A DNA stretch of 64,000 nucleotides from Escallonia rubra (Eukaryota; Streptophyta; Magnoliopsida; Escalloniales; Escalloniaceae): assembly GCA_033065855.1 (NCBI GenBank), contig JAVXUO010003111.1:44834-108833 (forward strand), written 5' to 3'. The translations under genes and the position numbers were made by a program. Each line of letters starts with the position of its first letter. Position 1 is the stretch's first letter. Positions 47,052-58,127 of the stretch are shown here, in pieces. Under the pieces are notes generated by a model. The model was given only the letters and a program-made list of their open reading frames with translations. It was not told the origin of the DNA and searched no databases.

Positions 47052-48511
47052 TGTTAGCCATATGGTTGGATAACCTAGGCCTACATCTTGTTTTGATGAT
47101 AACTACACATTGATTATGTTCTAATGTGTGCTTTGAGTGTATTCTTAGTAGGTATATACATGCACACTCATGAAGACACATTTGAGAAGTTGGATAGATG
47201 GATTAAAGCCAAAGAAGCTTAAAGCTATGGTGACATGCTATGGAAGCTTCATCAAGTCCAATGTCAAAGAGCAAGAAAGAATGCATCGGCTAAGTTACTA
47301 TCGATTATAATTGATCTTTCCTATTATGTAACTAGTCTTGGTTTGATGCTTGGATAGATGACTATGACCTAAAAAGACCTTAGGACACCTTGTGCATTGC
47401 ATGTGAGTTCATAACCTTTCACACGAGTGTGGTTCTTGAAAATGAGTGAACTTTGGAGCTCACTCAGATTTTCTCAAAACTGTTTTTGGTGCTAATCTTT
47501 TCATATCTTGATAAAACTTTTCATTAGCTTTCCAACGCAAAAAACGGCACCTTAATCCGATTTTTCTAGTGAAAGTTATGCCCAAAATAGGAAAGGGGGT
47601 TCCGTGAGGCAGCCGATAGGCAGTAGGGTATTACAGTCGACTGTAATTGAATAGAGTCGACTGCATTGGTCAATGCAGTCGACTGCATTGGTCAAACTTC
47701 AGTTCCAACGGCTATTTCCGAGGACAAAACTCCAACGGCTATTTTTGAGGGATTACAGTCGACTGCATTGGTTACAGTCGACTGCAATGGCAGTTTTGGC
47801 CATATTATGCCTAACGGCTATATTTGATCTCTTCTCTATATAAATGATTTTGGGCTTCATTATACATCATGGAAATCACATTCTAAGCCTACATTCATTA
47901 GAGAAGCATCAAGGCTCATAGATTAAACTTTTCTCTCTTCATCTTCATGATTTTACATCATTAAAGAGAGCATCTTTGTGAGCAATTCTTTGATTGAGAG
48001 TGAGCATCCTTCAAGTCATCAATTCTCTCATCTCTCTATTGCACTAGAGCTTCATTTGTACTCATTTCCTTTCAAGAGGGTTTCTTTGTACACATTTGAT
48101 CTTTGTAAAAGGATTGTGATCAAGGCTTGGGTTTGTCAAGTCTTGGGTGAGCTTTGTGGATTCAAGGCTTGTGCTTGGTGTGGGGATATCACCAAGTGTT
48201 GTAAGGGTTTTGATCTTGACCCGGAAGAAGATTGTTGCTAGTGGATTCTAGTGCTCTTGCAAGGGACTTCCTTGAAGAGGTGGATGTAGGCTTGAGGGTA
48301 TATCAAGCCGAACCATTTAAATCTCCTTGTCAAGTATCTCTAACTCAATCTCTTTACTTATTGCTCTTTAATTGTTTGAGATTGTTTAGTTAGCATCTTC
48401 ATTGAAGTATTACTTGGTTTGTTTGAGATTTATGATTGTGCTTAGTTTAAATTCCCCATTATATTTCAAAAACCCTATTCACCCCCCTCTAGGGTTGTTT
48501 TATTGGTTTCA
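47052..48511 (+). repeat. 3' LTR of the Sirevirus-like element
   Basis: Same length as the 5' LTR, with about four substitutions (for example the regions matching 43071-43081, 43169 and 43309). Followed by the duplicated target GGTAT. Confidence 0.95.
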
Positions 48512-48619
48512 GGTATATTTGTCATCTTAAATTGGTCTATTCGTCAAGATAATTTTTAGGTAATATTTTCAGTTGAAAATGTCATTTGATTGTTAAGCGT
48601 AGTCTATATTTCTACATAG

Positions 48620-50927
48620 GTCTTGTTTCACAATATCTGATTTCGTGTCTAGCTCAAAACACCCCGGTAGATGCTAGTGATCCGTATCTAGGACGAACCT
48701 TGCAAACATTGGAGGAAGCTGGAGAATGTTTCCGAGCGTATTCATTGAGGGTTGGATTTGGCATTAGAATAAAAACTTCAAGAACGAGCAACGTAACGAA
48801 AAAGATATGCTCTCGCTTATACGAGTGCCATAGGGGCAGAAACCCAGTGCAAAATGAGACACGCGTAGGCAACGATGACAGTGATGACGAAATAGGATAT
48901 TCGCGCAGAAGACGGGACTTCTTTGTGCGTACGAATTGCAAGGTCAAGATGTTTGTAAGCCATAAATCAAAGTAAGATAATTGGCTTATTAGCAGCCTGG
49001 AACTGGCACACAATCACCCGTTAGTAACCCCTTCTAAGGTGAGTCAGATGCATCAACACAAGAAGATGGGTAAGGTCGCGAGGAGCCTAATTCACACAAT
49101 GAGCGATATGTGCTAGGACCTACCGACATGATTAATGTTCTTGCTGAACAGGCCGGGGGAATTCAAAATTTAAACTTTAACACGACAGACGTTCGTAACG
49201 CGGTCCGAACCCATAGACGAGCCGCGTATGACCTCAATGATGCTCAAGCCACAATGAGCCTATTGAAGCGGATGCAGATGGAGGACCCGCAGTTTACCTT
49301 CGATTATAAACTTGACGACGAGCATCGAGTTAGCACAATTTTTTGGGTCGACGGTCGTTCGAGGCTTGCTTATAAGCATTTTGGGGATGTCGTGACTTTC
49401 GACACCACATACCGTACCAACAAGTACTCGATGCCGTTTGCCCCTTTCACAGGGGTCAATCATCATTATCACTCCATCCTGTTCGGGTTCGCCTTGTTAA
49501 GGGACGAGAGCGAGAGTTCTTTTGAATGGTTGTTTAGGGCGTGGCTGGAAGCCATGAACTTCAAAGCACCCAACGTAATCATCACCGATCAAGATTTGGC
49601 AATGAAGAAGGCTATTGCCACCGTCTTCCCAGATACTCGACACAACTTGTGCACTTGGCACATAAGCAACAAATACCCCGAACGTTTGCATCACGTGTAC
49701 GCAAAGTTTCCAGACTTTAAACAGGATTTTGACACGTGCGTTAGCAAGTCGTTAACGATTGAGGAATTTGAGGAGAGGTGGGAAAAGCTTGTTGAGGATT
49801 ACTCATTGCAAGACAACGGGTGGCTCCAGCACTTGTACGAGCTCAAAGAGCAATGGATTGGCGTTTACACGAGGAGGCATTTTTCTACGGGCATGAAAAC
49901 GACGGGCATGAGTGAATCTATGAATGCCATGTTCGATAGTTACGTGGGTACCGCTACCAATTTGAAGAGTTTCGTCACATCCGCACAGAAAGCGGTTGCG
50001 TCGTTATTCGTGAAAGAAAGGGCTGCAGACTTTGCAACCACGTACAAACAGAGGAGAAGGTTGCTTGAGACCCCGCTGGAGCTGAACGGTGCCAAAGTCT
50101 ATACGAAGGAGATCTTCTTGCTATACCAAGTAGAGCTGCAGAAATCGGGACGATACTGTATAAACAAGGTGGCAGAAAAGTCTACGCGTGAGTACAAGGT
50201 TTATTCGCTCGTGAATGACCTCGTTCCTGAGAAGCTGCGCAGAATGTATACGGTGAGCCACGACACATTGACGGACTCGGTGACATGTGTTTGCAAGAAG
50301 TTTGAGTTCCATGGCATCCTGTGTAGACACATTCTGCGATTTTTCACCCAGAAGAATATCAGGACAATCCCCGATCAATACGTCTTGCCACGGTGGACGA
50401 AAGGTGCAAACAGGTTGCACGGTACCATTGCCTTTCCGGAGCACCCGTATACTGACTTTGAAGAATCAGAGACGTTGCGGTATAATCATCTGGTGACGAT
50501 GTTCACCCGTTTGTCCGTAAAGGCTGCTGCTACAATGGTCGGTTATAAACATCTCCTCGAGGTAGCTCAGCAGCAAGAGCCCATCGTCGACCAGTTGGAA
50601 GCAGCTTCCGTCACCAATCTAGTTGACACCGAGCCTACGACGGGGTCAGAAGATGACGAGCCGGGGGAGGAAGACGACAATGATATCCGGCCGTTGGATC
50701 CAATTATATCGCAAACGAAAGGCCGCAAGAGATCTACGCGGATGAAAAGCTCTATTGAAACGGCAACTCAACCTAAAAAGCTGCGAAGGTGTGCATTGTG
50801 CAACAAAATGACCGACCACGACAAGCGGAACCATTACAAGGCACTGGGGATAAGTTCAGGGGGTTTGCAAGACGGGGAAGAAGATGACGCCGAAGATGAG
50901 GACGAAGAAGCTGCAGTGGACCTTTAA
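48620..50927 (+). pseudogene. FAR1-type MULE transposase of element 1, broken
   Basis: Same gene as the copy at 59959. Leader exon ends at 42403 (CAAG before GTTAGT) and the acceptor TCTACATAG ends at 48619, so the intron now holds the whole LTR element. Three lesions are visible: the start ATG is ATA (48633-48635); a Gln codon is TAA (48973-48975, after the FAR1-like finger region); and one base is lost near 49105-49112, giving an early TAG. From 49110 to 50927 the frame is open and covers the DDE transposase core (FDTTYRTNKYS, IITDQDLAMKKAI), the SWIM finger (CVCKKFEFHGILCRH) and the acidic tail ending DEEAAVDL, which shows the native C-terminus. An in-frame upstream ATG (48586) does not rescue the later stops. 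Confidence 0.9.
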
Positions 50928-51057
50928 TTTTTTGTATAAGTTTGACATTTGTAATAATTTTTCGACTGAATACTGGAATTTTTTATCTGATGGACATATG
51001 AGAGGCCATCAAATCAAATCTAAAGTCTTAAGTTTTTTTTTTATCTTTGTCAGCCCC

Positions 51058-51424
51058 GTCCGTTATACAATGAAGCGGACGGATATGCAGAGCCCTAATT
51101 TTTTGGGGTTATTTTAAGTCCCTTATACAATGAAGGAAGCGGACGTTATGGCAAAAAACTTTTGGTCTTCATTTATGTCCGCTATACAATGTAGCGTCCG
51201 TCATCGCAGAAAAACTTTTGGTCTTCTTTTATGTCCGCTATACAATGTAGCGGACAACATCGTAGAAAAAACTTTTGGTCTTCTTTTATGTCCGCTATAC
51301 AATGTAGCGGACTGCATCGCGGAAAAACTTTTGGTTTTCTTCTATGTCCGCTATACAATGTAGCGGACGACATCGTAGAAAAACTTTTGGTCTTCTTTTA
51401 TGTCCGCTATATAATGTAGCGGAT
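51058..51424. repeat. 56-bp tandem array carrying the family palindrome
   Basis: The 23-bp palindrome (arms GTCCGCTA and TAGCGGAC, loop TACAATG) occurs at 51177, 51233, 51290, 51346 and 51402, spaced 56-57 bp, plus weaker copies at 51058 and about 51118. The spacer is AAAAACTTTTGGTCTTC-rich. The array begins about 130 bp after the transposase stop and ends about 180 bp before the B3 gene. Confidence 0.92.
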
Positions 51425-51602
51425 AACTCTATCCTATTATATATATTGATCAAATCGGGCAATCAGCTGTTATCAGTCCGCTGAGGGTACTCTCTCTGTC
51501 TCAAACATCTAACCCAAGCCGCCACCCCATCTATGGCGACCCACATCTCCGGTGACCCACAACTCCGGCGACACCACTGTCCTCCCCTCAACGCCGACCT
51601 CG

Positions 51603-52074
51603 ATGGCTTTTGGATCGGAGACCACCTACGATTTTATTGGCAACTTGCACCTGGCAGGCAAACACTTTTTCAAAGTCATGATGCCGGGATTTGAGAATGA
51701 ACTTGTTGGCCATCCCTCTTTCTCTGTATTTTCTTGTGTTAAAAGTTTGATCTTTTGGTTAAAAACTAACCAATTTTTTGTATTGTGTTTGTTAGGACAT
51801 ACCGAAAGCGTTGACCAATCAATTTACAACAATTCATGACAGTGCAAGATTATATAGCCGCAGGGGGGCATGGCAGGTTGAAATCAAGCTGAAGCCCGGC
51901 CGACCCCAAAAAAAGTAATTCGCAGAGGGTTAGAACGTTTTCGTGCACCAGCATGGCCTCGAACTCGGGGACTTTGTAGTGTTTGAACACCTTGGGTGGT
52001 GGGATTTTCAAGTTGTAATCTTTGATTGGAGCGCTTGTGAAAAAAATTCTTTCCCCCAATGTGAACCCTAATTT
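51603..52074 (+). pseudogene. B3-domain protein gene of element 1, broken
   Basis: Matches the intact copy at 62936. Exon 1 is 51603-51704 (MAFGSETTYDFIG, HFFKVMMPGFENEL). The donor here is GTTGGC instead of GTATGC. Exon 2 would start at 51796. It carries two stops relative to element 2, TAA at 51916-51918 (for Gln) and TAG at 51931-51933 (for Trp), and a small indel near 52050. The remaining B3 residues (HGLELGDFVVFEHLGWWDFQVVIFD) are still readable. Confidence 0.88.
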
Positions 52075-52362
52075 ATTATTAATAAAAAAATTTATGTTCT
52101 TGTTCATTATGTTTCCAATTTTTTTCTCGCTTAATTGTGTCATTTGAGATTCCCTCGATATATTGAGATCGTTGATTGTGAATCGTACGTTATTTATTGT
52201 TTATCGATATTGAGATTGTTGATTCTGTCGCCAAAACAAGTCTTCGGGCGCCAATTTATTAAAACAGCATTATGCTACAATGTCGCTAAAACAAGTCTTC
52301 GGGCGCCAATTTATTAAAACTGCATTACGCTACAACGTCTAGCTCTACTATATAGCGGACAT

Positions 52363-52828
52363 AAGGCCTCCGCTTAGGCCGGGGTTCGGGAAGGTCGGAA
52401 CTAAATGTCTGGTTCGTGCCAACCATTTTCTGGTCCAAGTTGCAAACAACGATCTGCACCACTATGACGTAAGATCCCCAGCTGTGCAGCTTTCTGCTTG
52501 GTCATGTCTGCTGCGGGGCTATCCGCTATACTATCTAGCGGACGACACATCAGAAAGTTATTTCTATTTCTATCCAAATCCTCCATACTATAAAGCAGAC
52601 GTCACAGCAGAAAGAAAGTCTCTAACACAATACATGATTAGCGATGAAGTATTATCGTAATACATCCACGCACCACGGAAACCCACACACAAACAAAAGG
52701 TGCACAGCTGAGGATCTCACGTCATAGTGGTGCAGATCATTGTCTGCAACTTGGACCAGAAAATGGTTGGCACGAACCAGACACTTAGTTCCGACCTTCC
52801 CGAACCCCGGCCTAAGCGGAGGCCTTAT
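52363..52828. repeat. ~128-bp long inverted repeat with 212-bp loop
   Basis: Left arm 52363-52488 and right arm 52701-52828 are reverse complements with only a handful of mismatches (AAGGCCTCCGCTTAGGCC at the outer end, GCTGTGCA at the inner end). The loop contains one palindrome (about 52518-52540) and a degenerate one (about 52582). Transcripts crossing it would form a long hairpin. It separates the rightward genes from the leftward small gene, whose 3' end lies 22 bp away. Confidence 0.9.
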
Positions 52829-52849
52829 AGCCTTAGAAGAACTCGATCT

Positions 52850-53281
52850 TCAGTCATCTTCATCTGAAACTGGAGCATCGGAAACATATCCTAGTTCGAA
52901 GCTCATGTTCCAGTATACTTGTGCTTCATTGTTGTTGCCATCTTCATGTGCATCACGTGCCATACGACGTAAGTTATGCCTACTTTGACGAACTCTCATT
53001 CTATTATTTTCTTCACGTATTCGATGCAGTGCCCTTTCAAGCTCCATGTGTGTAATTCGAGGCATGTTGATTGCCTTTTGTCGAGGTATGGGTATATTCA
53101 TGCGCCGTGAATCAGCTACTAAGACCTCATATTCATTCATCCGATAAGACCATTCTGCACGTAATGTATTAACATAGCTTGATGAGTAACGCAAACTTGG
53201 ACGCAAAGAATAGTGAAATTCATCTTCGCCCGCCCAGTAACGACCCATTGCTTCAAAAATATCTCGTGGAGTATATGACAT
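52850..53281 (-). CDS. small basic protein A, unknown function, MULE-borne
   Basis: 143 codons, ATG at 53281, stop at 52850, no intron needed. I recognise no known domain. The centre is charged and likely helical: LRAEWSYRMNEYEVL, then PIPRQKAINMPR, then ALHRIREENNRMRVRQSRHN, ending in an acidic tail SDAPVSDEDD. It is a clear paralogue of the protein encoded at 53666-54100, sharing LR-EW-YR--E-E-L, P-P-R, M-R and A--RIR-ENNRM--R---. The two are divergently transcribed from a 384-bp gap. Helical basic plus acidic tail could suit DNA or RNA binding or dimerisation (inference). It is one of two open genes left in element 1. Confidence 0.65.
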   Translation of the reverse strand: MSYTPRDIFEAMGRYWAGEDEFHYSLRPSLRYSSSYVNTLRAEWSYRMNEYEVLVADSRRMNIPIPRQKAINMPRITHMELERALHRIREENNRMRVRQSRHNLRRMARDAHEDGNNNEAQVYWNMSFELGYVSDAPVSDEDD

Positions 53282-53665
53282 TTCCAGAGTTGTTATGAAA
53301 TTGGGAGTATATCACTCTATGCCATTTGCCCTTCGTGCAATGCATGTACTTATATATACTTTGAAACGGGACCACTTTATGAGATGCTACAGGTTGTTCT
53401 TATGAGATGTGACAAGCCTCTGCAATAGACTAGAGACTTGTCTTGTCACCAAAGAGACTTGTCTTGTCACCAAAGACTTGTCAACTTTATGACACGGGCA
53501 TGCTATTGTCTCCAACTATTGTCATCTTCAATGTCCAGAGACTTGTCTTGTCACCAGAGATGGGTAGACTATTGTGTAGCTATCACACCAATATATTGTG
53601 TATGTGTGTGTGGGCTTATTTATATATGTTAGTCATGCTCATCGCATTAGAACCGCCTAAGTTAA
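53282..53665. promoter_or_regulatory. candidate bidirectional promoter between the small genes
   Basis: A TATA-like box faces each gene: TTATATATG at about 53617 for the plus gene and, on the minus strand, TATATATAAG at about 53349-53358 for the minus gene, each roughly 45-75 bp before its ATG. Between them AGACTTGTCTTGTCACCA is present at about 53434, 53455 and 53538. This gap has no copy of the GTCCGC palindrome, unlike the other gaps. Confidence 0.55.
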
Positions 53666-54100
53666 ATGGCAGGAGTTCCTGGGAGTTCTAGTATGCGGGG
53701 ACGTGAGACTGTGTGGTTGTTGTGTGAAAGGAACGACGACTACAAAGAAGTGAAGTACACGGATCCGAGAGAGTATTATTGCGGTTTACGGAGAGAATGG
53801 GCATATCGAGTTAAGGAATCAGAAGCACTACACCAAGATCTCACCACGCTGAGGGCACCTGTGCCGCAACGTCGTTCACTTAGTATGTCGAGGCGTAATG
53901 TTAAACAGTGTAAGAAAGCTGTGCGCCGAATTCGTATGGAGAATAACCGGATGTTGCTGCGTAAAAAACGATTTTACATGCTTCAACTTGCGGAAGAAAT
54001 GGCCGAGGCTAGTGGGAGGCACCTCAAATCAAACGAGAGAAACAATATTTTAACCAATGATCAGTACTTATCTGATGAGTATATGTCAAATGAAGAGTGA
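53666..54100 (+). CDS. small basic protein B, unknown function, paralogue of A
   Basis: 144 codons, ATG at 53666. No known domain. It reads YYCGLRREWAYRVKESEAL, then PVPQRRSLSMSRRNV, then AVRRIRMENNRMLLRKKR, with an acidic end (SDEYMSNEE). The order of blocks and the R-I-R-x-E-N-N-R-M core match protein A, so one gene arose from the other by inverted duplication. Both stay open while the other three genes of element 1 are broken. It may mean recent use, or chance on short frames. Confidence 0.65.
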   Translation: MAGVPGSSSMRGRETVWLLCERNDDYKEVKYTDPREYYCGLRREWAYRVKESEALHQDLTTLRAPVPQRRSLSMSRRNVKQCKKAVRRIRMENNRMLLRKKRFYMLQLAEEMAEASGRHLKSNERNNILTNDQYLSDEYMSNEE

Positions 54101-54224
54101 TATATATATCTCTTCCTACTGCATGTTAGGATTTCATTCCAACTGGCACTTATCCACATGTCATTCTAATTAGCGAATCCCGTCTTTTGAAGCATGTAAA
54201 ATGTTGGGAATTTATGTTTCTAAC

Positions 54225-54545
54225 TACATCCGCCATACTATAAAGCGGACCTTCCAAACCTTGGCTTTTCTTTTATCCTATGCATGTTCGCTATATAGTA
54301 AAGCGAACCGCACAACAGAAAGAAGAAAGAGTCCCCCAACACTTAGTTTATGACCTTATCTATGTCCGCTATACTATATAGCGGACAGTCAAGCAGAAGG
54401 AAGAGTCAAGAACACTTAGTTTTTTTTTGGCCCTATCTATGTCCGCGATACGATATAGCGGACATTCAAGCAGAAGGAAGAGTCCCCAACACTTAGTTTT
54501 TTTTTTGCCCTATCTATGTCCGCTATACTATATAGCAGACAGTCC
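54225..54545. repeat. ~75-bp palindrome repeats after small gene B
   Basis: Palindromes lie at about 54230 (degenerate), 54288, 54365 (GTCCGCTATAC with TATAGCGGAC), 54441 and 54519, spaced about 75 bp. The spacer contains CAGAAGGAAGAGTC-type words and T-runs. It lies between the 3' ends of small gene B and the PMD-protease gene. Confidence 0.88.
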
Positions 54546-54765
54546 AACAGAAACACTTGGTTTTTACACTTTGTTTCCCCCTGGTCAAAGCAAATCACAC
54601 AGAACAAATCAAACACTCAGATCAACAACACAACGATATCAGTGAATCAAATCAATCGCATTCAACACCGATCACATCTCAGTCAACACAAATAAAATCA
54701 CCAATCGCATTCAACGATAAGGACAATTTAAAAAGTGAATATAATGTTATTATAAGCAAACATTG

Positions 54766-57700
54766 TCAATTGGGGCCCTCAGCCCATGCGGGATCCCCCT
54801 CGTTACACGGATTTACAATAAATCTAATAGCTCTAGGCAGGCCATTGATAATTTGCCAAGCCATCCTATACCTAAAACAGTCTATGCATTATTGGCTCCA
54901 GACGGTCTTCTTGAGGCTCTCAGACCGACAGATGTAATCCATGTACATGCAGACGAAGACGCCGCAGTCCGAGGAATTAAGTTGCTTGGGCCTACTCCTC
55001 TTCAATCGGAGAACAAGCTTCGTATCGACCGGTGCCCTCTCCCGGCGCTTACTATTGACCATGGCAGCAAATAGATTCTGCGAGAAACATAATAAGCATT
55101 AAACATTAAACATTAAACATTAAACATAGCAAACATAATAAGATTAATCAGTTCTACAATATGCAAGTTACAATAAGAAGTAAACATGATCTTACCATGG
55201 CATCCAACTGGCCTAAGCCTCGGTACATTTCAATCACACCCATCACGGGGTATCATCGTAGAGACTGTCGAGGACTGATACGGTCTTCGTTACCGGTTCA
55301 TAGCAAACCAAGTACCAGTGGGCATTCACTATAAATGGGATTAGAAACACGTCCGCCACACTTGCGCTCACTGGACTCGGCCGAGCAAGATATGCTTGTA
55401 GGTTAGCGGACGGTCTCCACTGGAGCTGGGCTTTCCCCTTTCTCGCTTGCTTCCTCGCCTTGTCCCAGTCACCCCACTCTTATATTAGGATGCCATGAAA
55501 GTAAGCATCGAGGATAAAAATGTGCGGACCGTAGTTAGGCTGCTCCCGACCTCTTTGCCTCAGAATTTGCACGTAGTGCGAGATGACAAAGTTGTCTAAC
55601 CAAATTCCCGGTGCCAGCGAGGACAGTTCGTTCCATGAGGCATTGTAATCCAAGCCTTGTGGGTGATCCACGTCATACGACACTCCGTCTGAGGGGGCCC
55701 GCTAAAATAACGGGCTCAGATTAGGTCATGTTTATGCGGCTTCAGGGGCCTGGCTGGATGCCCTTTCGGATATTGCCCTCGGGGGTCGACCGGTTGCTCT
55801 TGCCCTCCGCCGGGGGGCAAGAGCAACAGAAGAAATTGGCCTCCAACCAACGGATCGGCCGGCTGATAATTGCCTTCGGGGGCCCCGGCCGGCTGATAAT
55901 CGCCTTCGGGGACCCCGGCCGGCTGATATTGCTCGCCGGCCATTTCTTCTGCTGGCTGATATTGCCCTTCGGGGCCGCCAAGTGGTCCCGCCCACGGGAC
56001 AATGGGCAGTGCCTCGTTGAAACCGTAAGGCCAATCTTGTGTGACTTGATTATGAGAGAAAGGGTTGGGGTTCCGGGAACAAATTGAAGGTCGGGCCGCT
56101 GTAATCGGCCCACGACGCTTGAGCATGTCCCATCCCCGGTACATAGGGACCACCAACTCCCTGGCTCACCCCTGAAGCTTGCCCGGAGGGATCAACGTTA
56201 TACGGGCTGACGCCCGTATAACCCATTCCCGGGCTGTCGACCGAAGACTGTCCCGATGCTTGCCGCACAAAATTCCCGCAGCCTAAAGCCAGTGCAGCAG
56301 CCTGTTGGCGAAGATCCTCGCCCATTGCGCTCATCAGATCCTTCCGCTCACTCAACTTCTGGAAGAATGCAAGCGAGGCATTAACCTACATCCAAAGAGA
56401 TAACAAATAAGTAACTTTAATCAGACATTTATATTCAACACATTCAAGACAAGTCAGACTAGTTGGGCAACTTACGAGATTGTATGCCATACGCTCGTCG
56501 ATCTGATCCCTAGGCGCATACCTCTCCCCGCGTTCAAAGTTCACTGGGGCTACTCTCCTCCACGTGATGCGGTAGTACCACTATCGTACTATTCGATGCT
56601 GAGAATGGGGTCCTGCTTCGAGACGATGGCCGCCAGTGTGTCCTACCAAGAAGTCCAAAGCTCTAGTTCGGCCGCCAACAATTCTTGCGCATTGGCCTTG
56701 CCAAACCGCCCGACATCCGGTGGGTCCCTGTTAACCCTCATATCTGGGGCACCGGCTGGCAAACCCTGCTCCAACTCAAAATGGCGCATTGCTCGGTCTG
56801 GCAGCTGCCACTCTGCGACCTCGAAGTGGATGAGGGGTGTGCGCTGCAACCCGGAGAGCGTGAAGACGAACGACTCTTCTACCCGTCGCGCCAAACGTAT
56901 GTACGGTGCCCAACGCAATTGGCCCGGAGATAGGCGGTCAAACTCCCCTCGATAGTACGTGATGTTGTGATGGGGATCGACTCTCCTGCGGTAGTGGCTA
57001 TTCTTCCGGCTGTACTCCCAAGCACGCAACCGAGGCCACACTCTATCGGTTCCATCCCTACGCGTTGGTGCACCGGGAGCAAGGTGTTCATAAGACCACA
57101 CCTGAGAACATGGGCAAATTATATTTATATCGTCGATTCAACCAAAGCAAAAAAAAAAAAAGAGACAATAACGAAGACAGGATTTATATGATATACCTGC
57201 AATAGCGAGAGACATGCACATATGGCTTTGGAGTCGGGCCTCGTTGCCTTGTGCAATGCTCGGTACAGATACGAAAGAACCGCTGCACCCCATGCATAAT
57301 CTCCAACCTCCGCCAGGTTACCCAACAACGGTAAATATCTCACGCTGACCGTGTTCTTCGACGTCGTTGGGAATAATATTGCCCCCACCACCCACCAGAG
57401 GAAGGCTTGTGTGTACAGCACAAGGTCACGGCCCGTATAGTTTTCCGGCAAAACCCCGTAGGTATCTACCAACCACTTCAACTTGATACCACCACTGCTA
57501 AATTGATCCTGGGGTATCGAAGTTAAGAAGTCCCTAGCGGTTCTCTTATTCGTTGCTTCTGACGGAGGAGCAATTACCGGCCGCCCCGTCACCGGCAACC
57601 CTAAGATGAACCCTACATCTTCTAGGGTAATTGTCATCTCTCCGAGCGGGAAGTGAAACGTATTCGTTTCACTTCTCCACCTCTCAACAAGGGCACCTAT

Positions 57701-58016
57701 CAAGGCCCGGTCAAGCTGTTGAAATATCTGCCCATGCGTGAAAATCCCAAACCCAATTCCACGCAGTATCCTCTTCTGGGCGGTGTTCAGTTTCCACGAT
57801 GTGAACTCGCGAGATACTTCTACGGTGTTGAGAAGTTCTCTTTCCTACGAATTAATAAATACAATTTAAGCAAAACAAACGGTATATACAACGTTCGTAA
57901 GAATAAGAAAGTCGATAAATAATGTATCTTACTCCACCATCCCATATGAGCGTACTGATATGGTTGGCTTGGTCGTATAACACGGATGGGTCTTCTGGTC
58001 CAGGGTTAAATTCCAT
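54766..58016 (-). pseudogene. plant mobile domain (PMD) plus Ulp1-like C48 protease gene, degenerate
   Basis: Minus strand. Exon 1 58016-57933 starts MEFNPGPEDPSVLYDQAN and ends ISTLIWDGG; exon 2 57844-57197 has QLDRALIGALVERWRSET, FHFPLGEMTITLEDVGFILG and FLWWVVGAILFP; exon 3 begins 57101 (VWSYEHLAPG, RWAPYIRL). These are the plant mobile domain (MAIN/MAIL1-type, aminotransferase-like) in order. Stops lie near 56643 and 56590. Exon 4 from 56385 gives a Gly/Pro/Gln-rich linker with four YQPAG-type repeats and a frameshift near 56075. The same strand then reads a C48 cysteine protease: WLDNFVISHYVQIL (55600), NAHWYLVCYEPVTKTVSVLDSL (His and Asp of the triad, about 55260-55330) and, after an intron 55195-55078, NSSDCGVFVCMYMDYI (catalytic Cys, about 54950). 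Whether linker and protease form one transcript is inferred from order and strand. Confidence 0.82.
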
Positions 58017-58127
58017 TTTTTGCAACTGAAATTATGGAAAAACCTTCTCAGTTTGGATTTTACGTTTTGGATTTTGATAATCGCTCGCAAAAATACGACG
58101 CTAGCACATGCATAATACATATAACGC

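Larger units (their letters stand above)
42766..48511 (+). mobile_element. complete but gag-only Copia (Sirevirus-like) LTR element
   Basis: The 5' LTR (42766-44225) and 3' LTR (47052-48511) are both 1,460 bp and begin TGTTAG and end TTTCA. I count four differences between them. The exact 5-mer GGTAT flanks the element (42761-42765, 48512-48516). A tRNA-Met primer site, one gag gene and several polypurine tracts are present. No protease, integrase, reverse transcriptase or RNase H is encoded, so it must have moved using enzymes from a full-length relative. It sits in the 5'UTR intron of the element 1 transposase; element 2 shows the empty site at 59837. Confidence 0.95.

Noticed and set aside
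48586-48975. 129-codon ORF as an independent small protein
   Set aside because: It is the N-terminal piece of the broken element 1 transposase, starting in the leader intron and ending at a nonsense codon.
51177-51424. Evenly spaced palindromic repeats resembling a CRISPR array
   Set aside because: The spacers are near-identical to each other, the host is a plant and the motif is shared across two transposons. It is a tandem repeat of transposon DNA.
55716-56156. 146-codon Gly/Pro-rich ORF as its own gene
   Set aside because: It is the frameshifted second half of the linker of the PMD-protease gene, overlapping the 56050-56355 frame.
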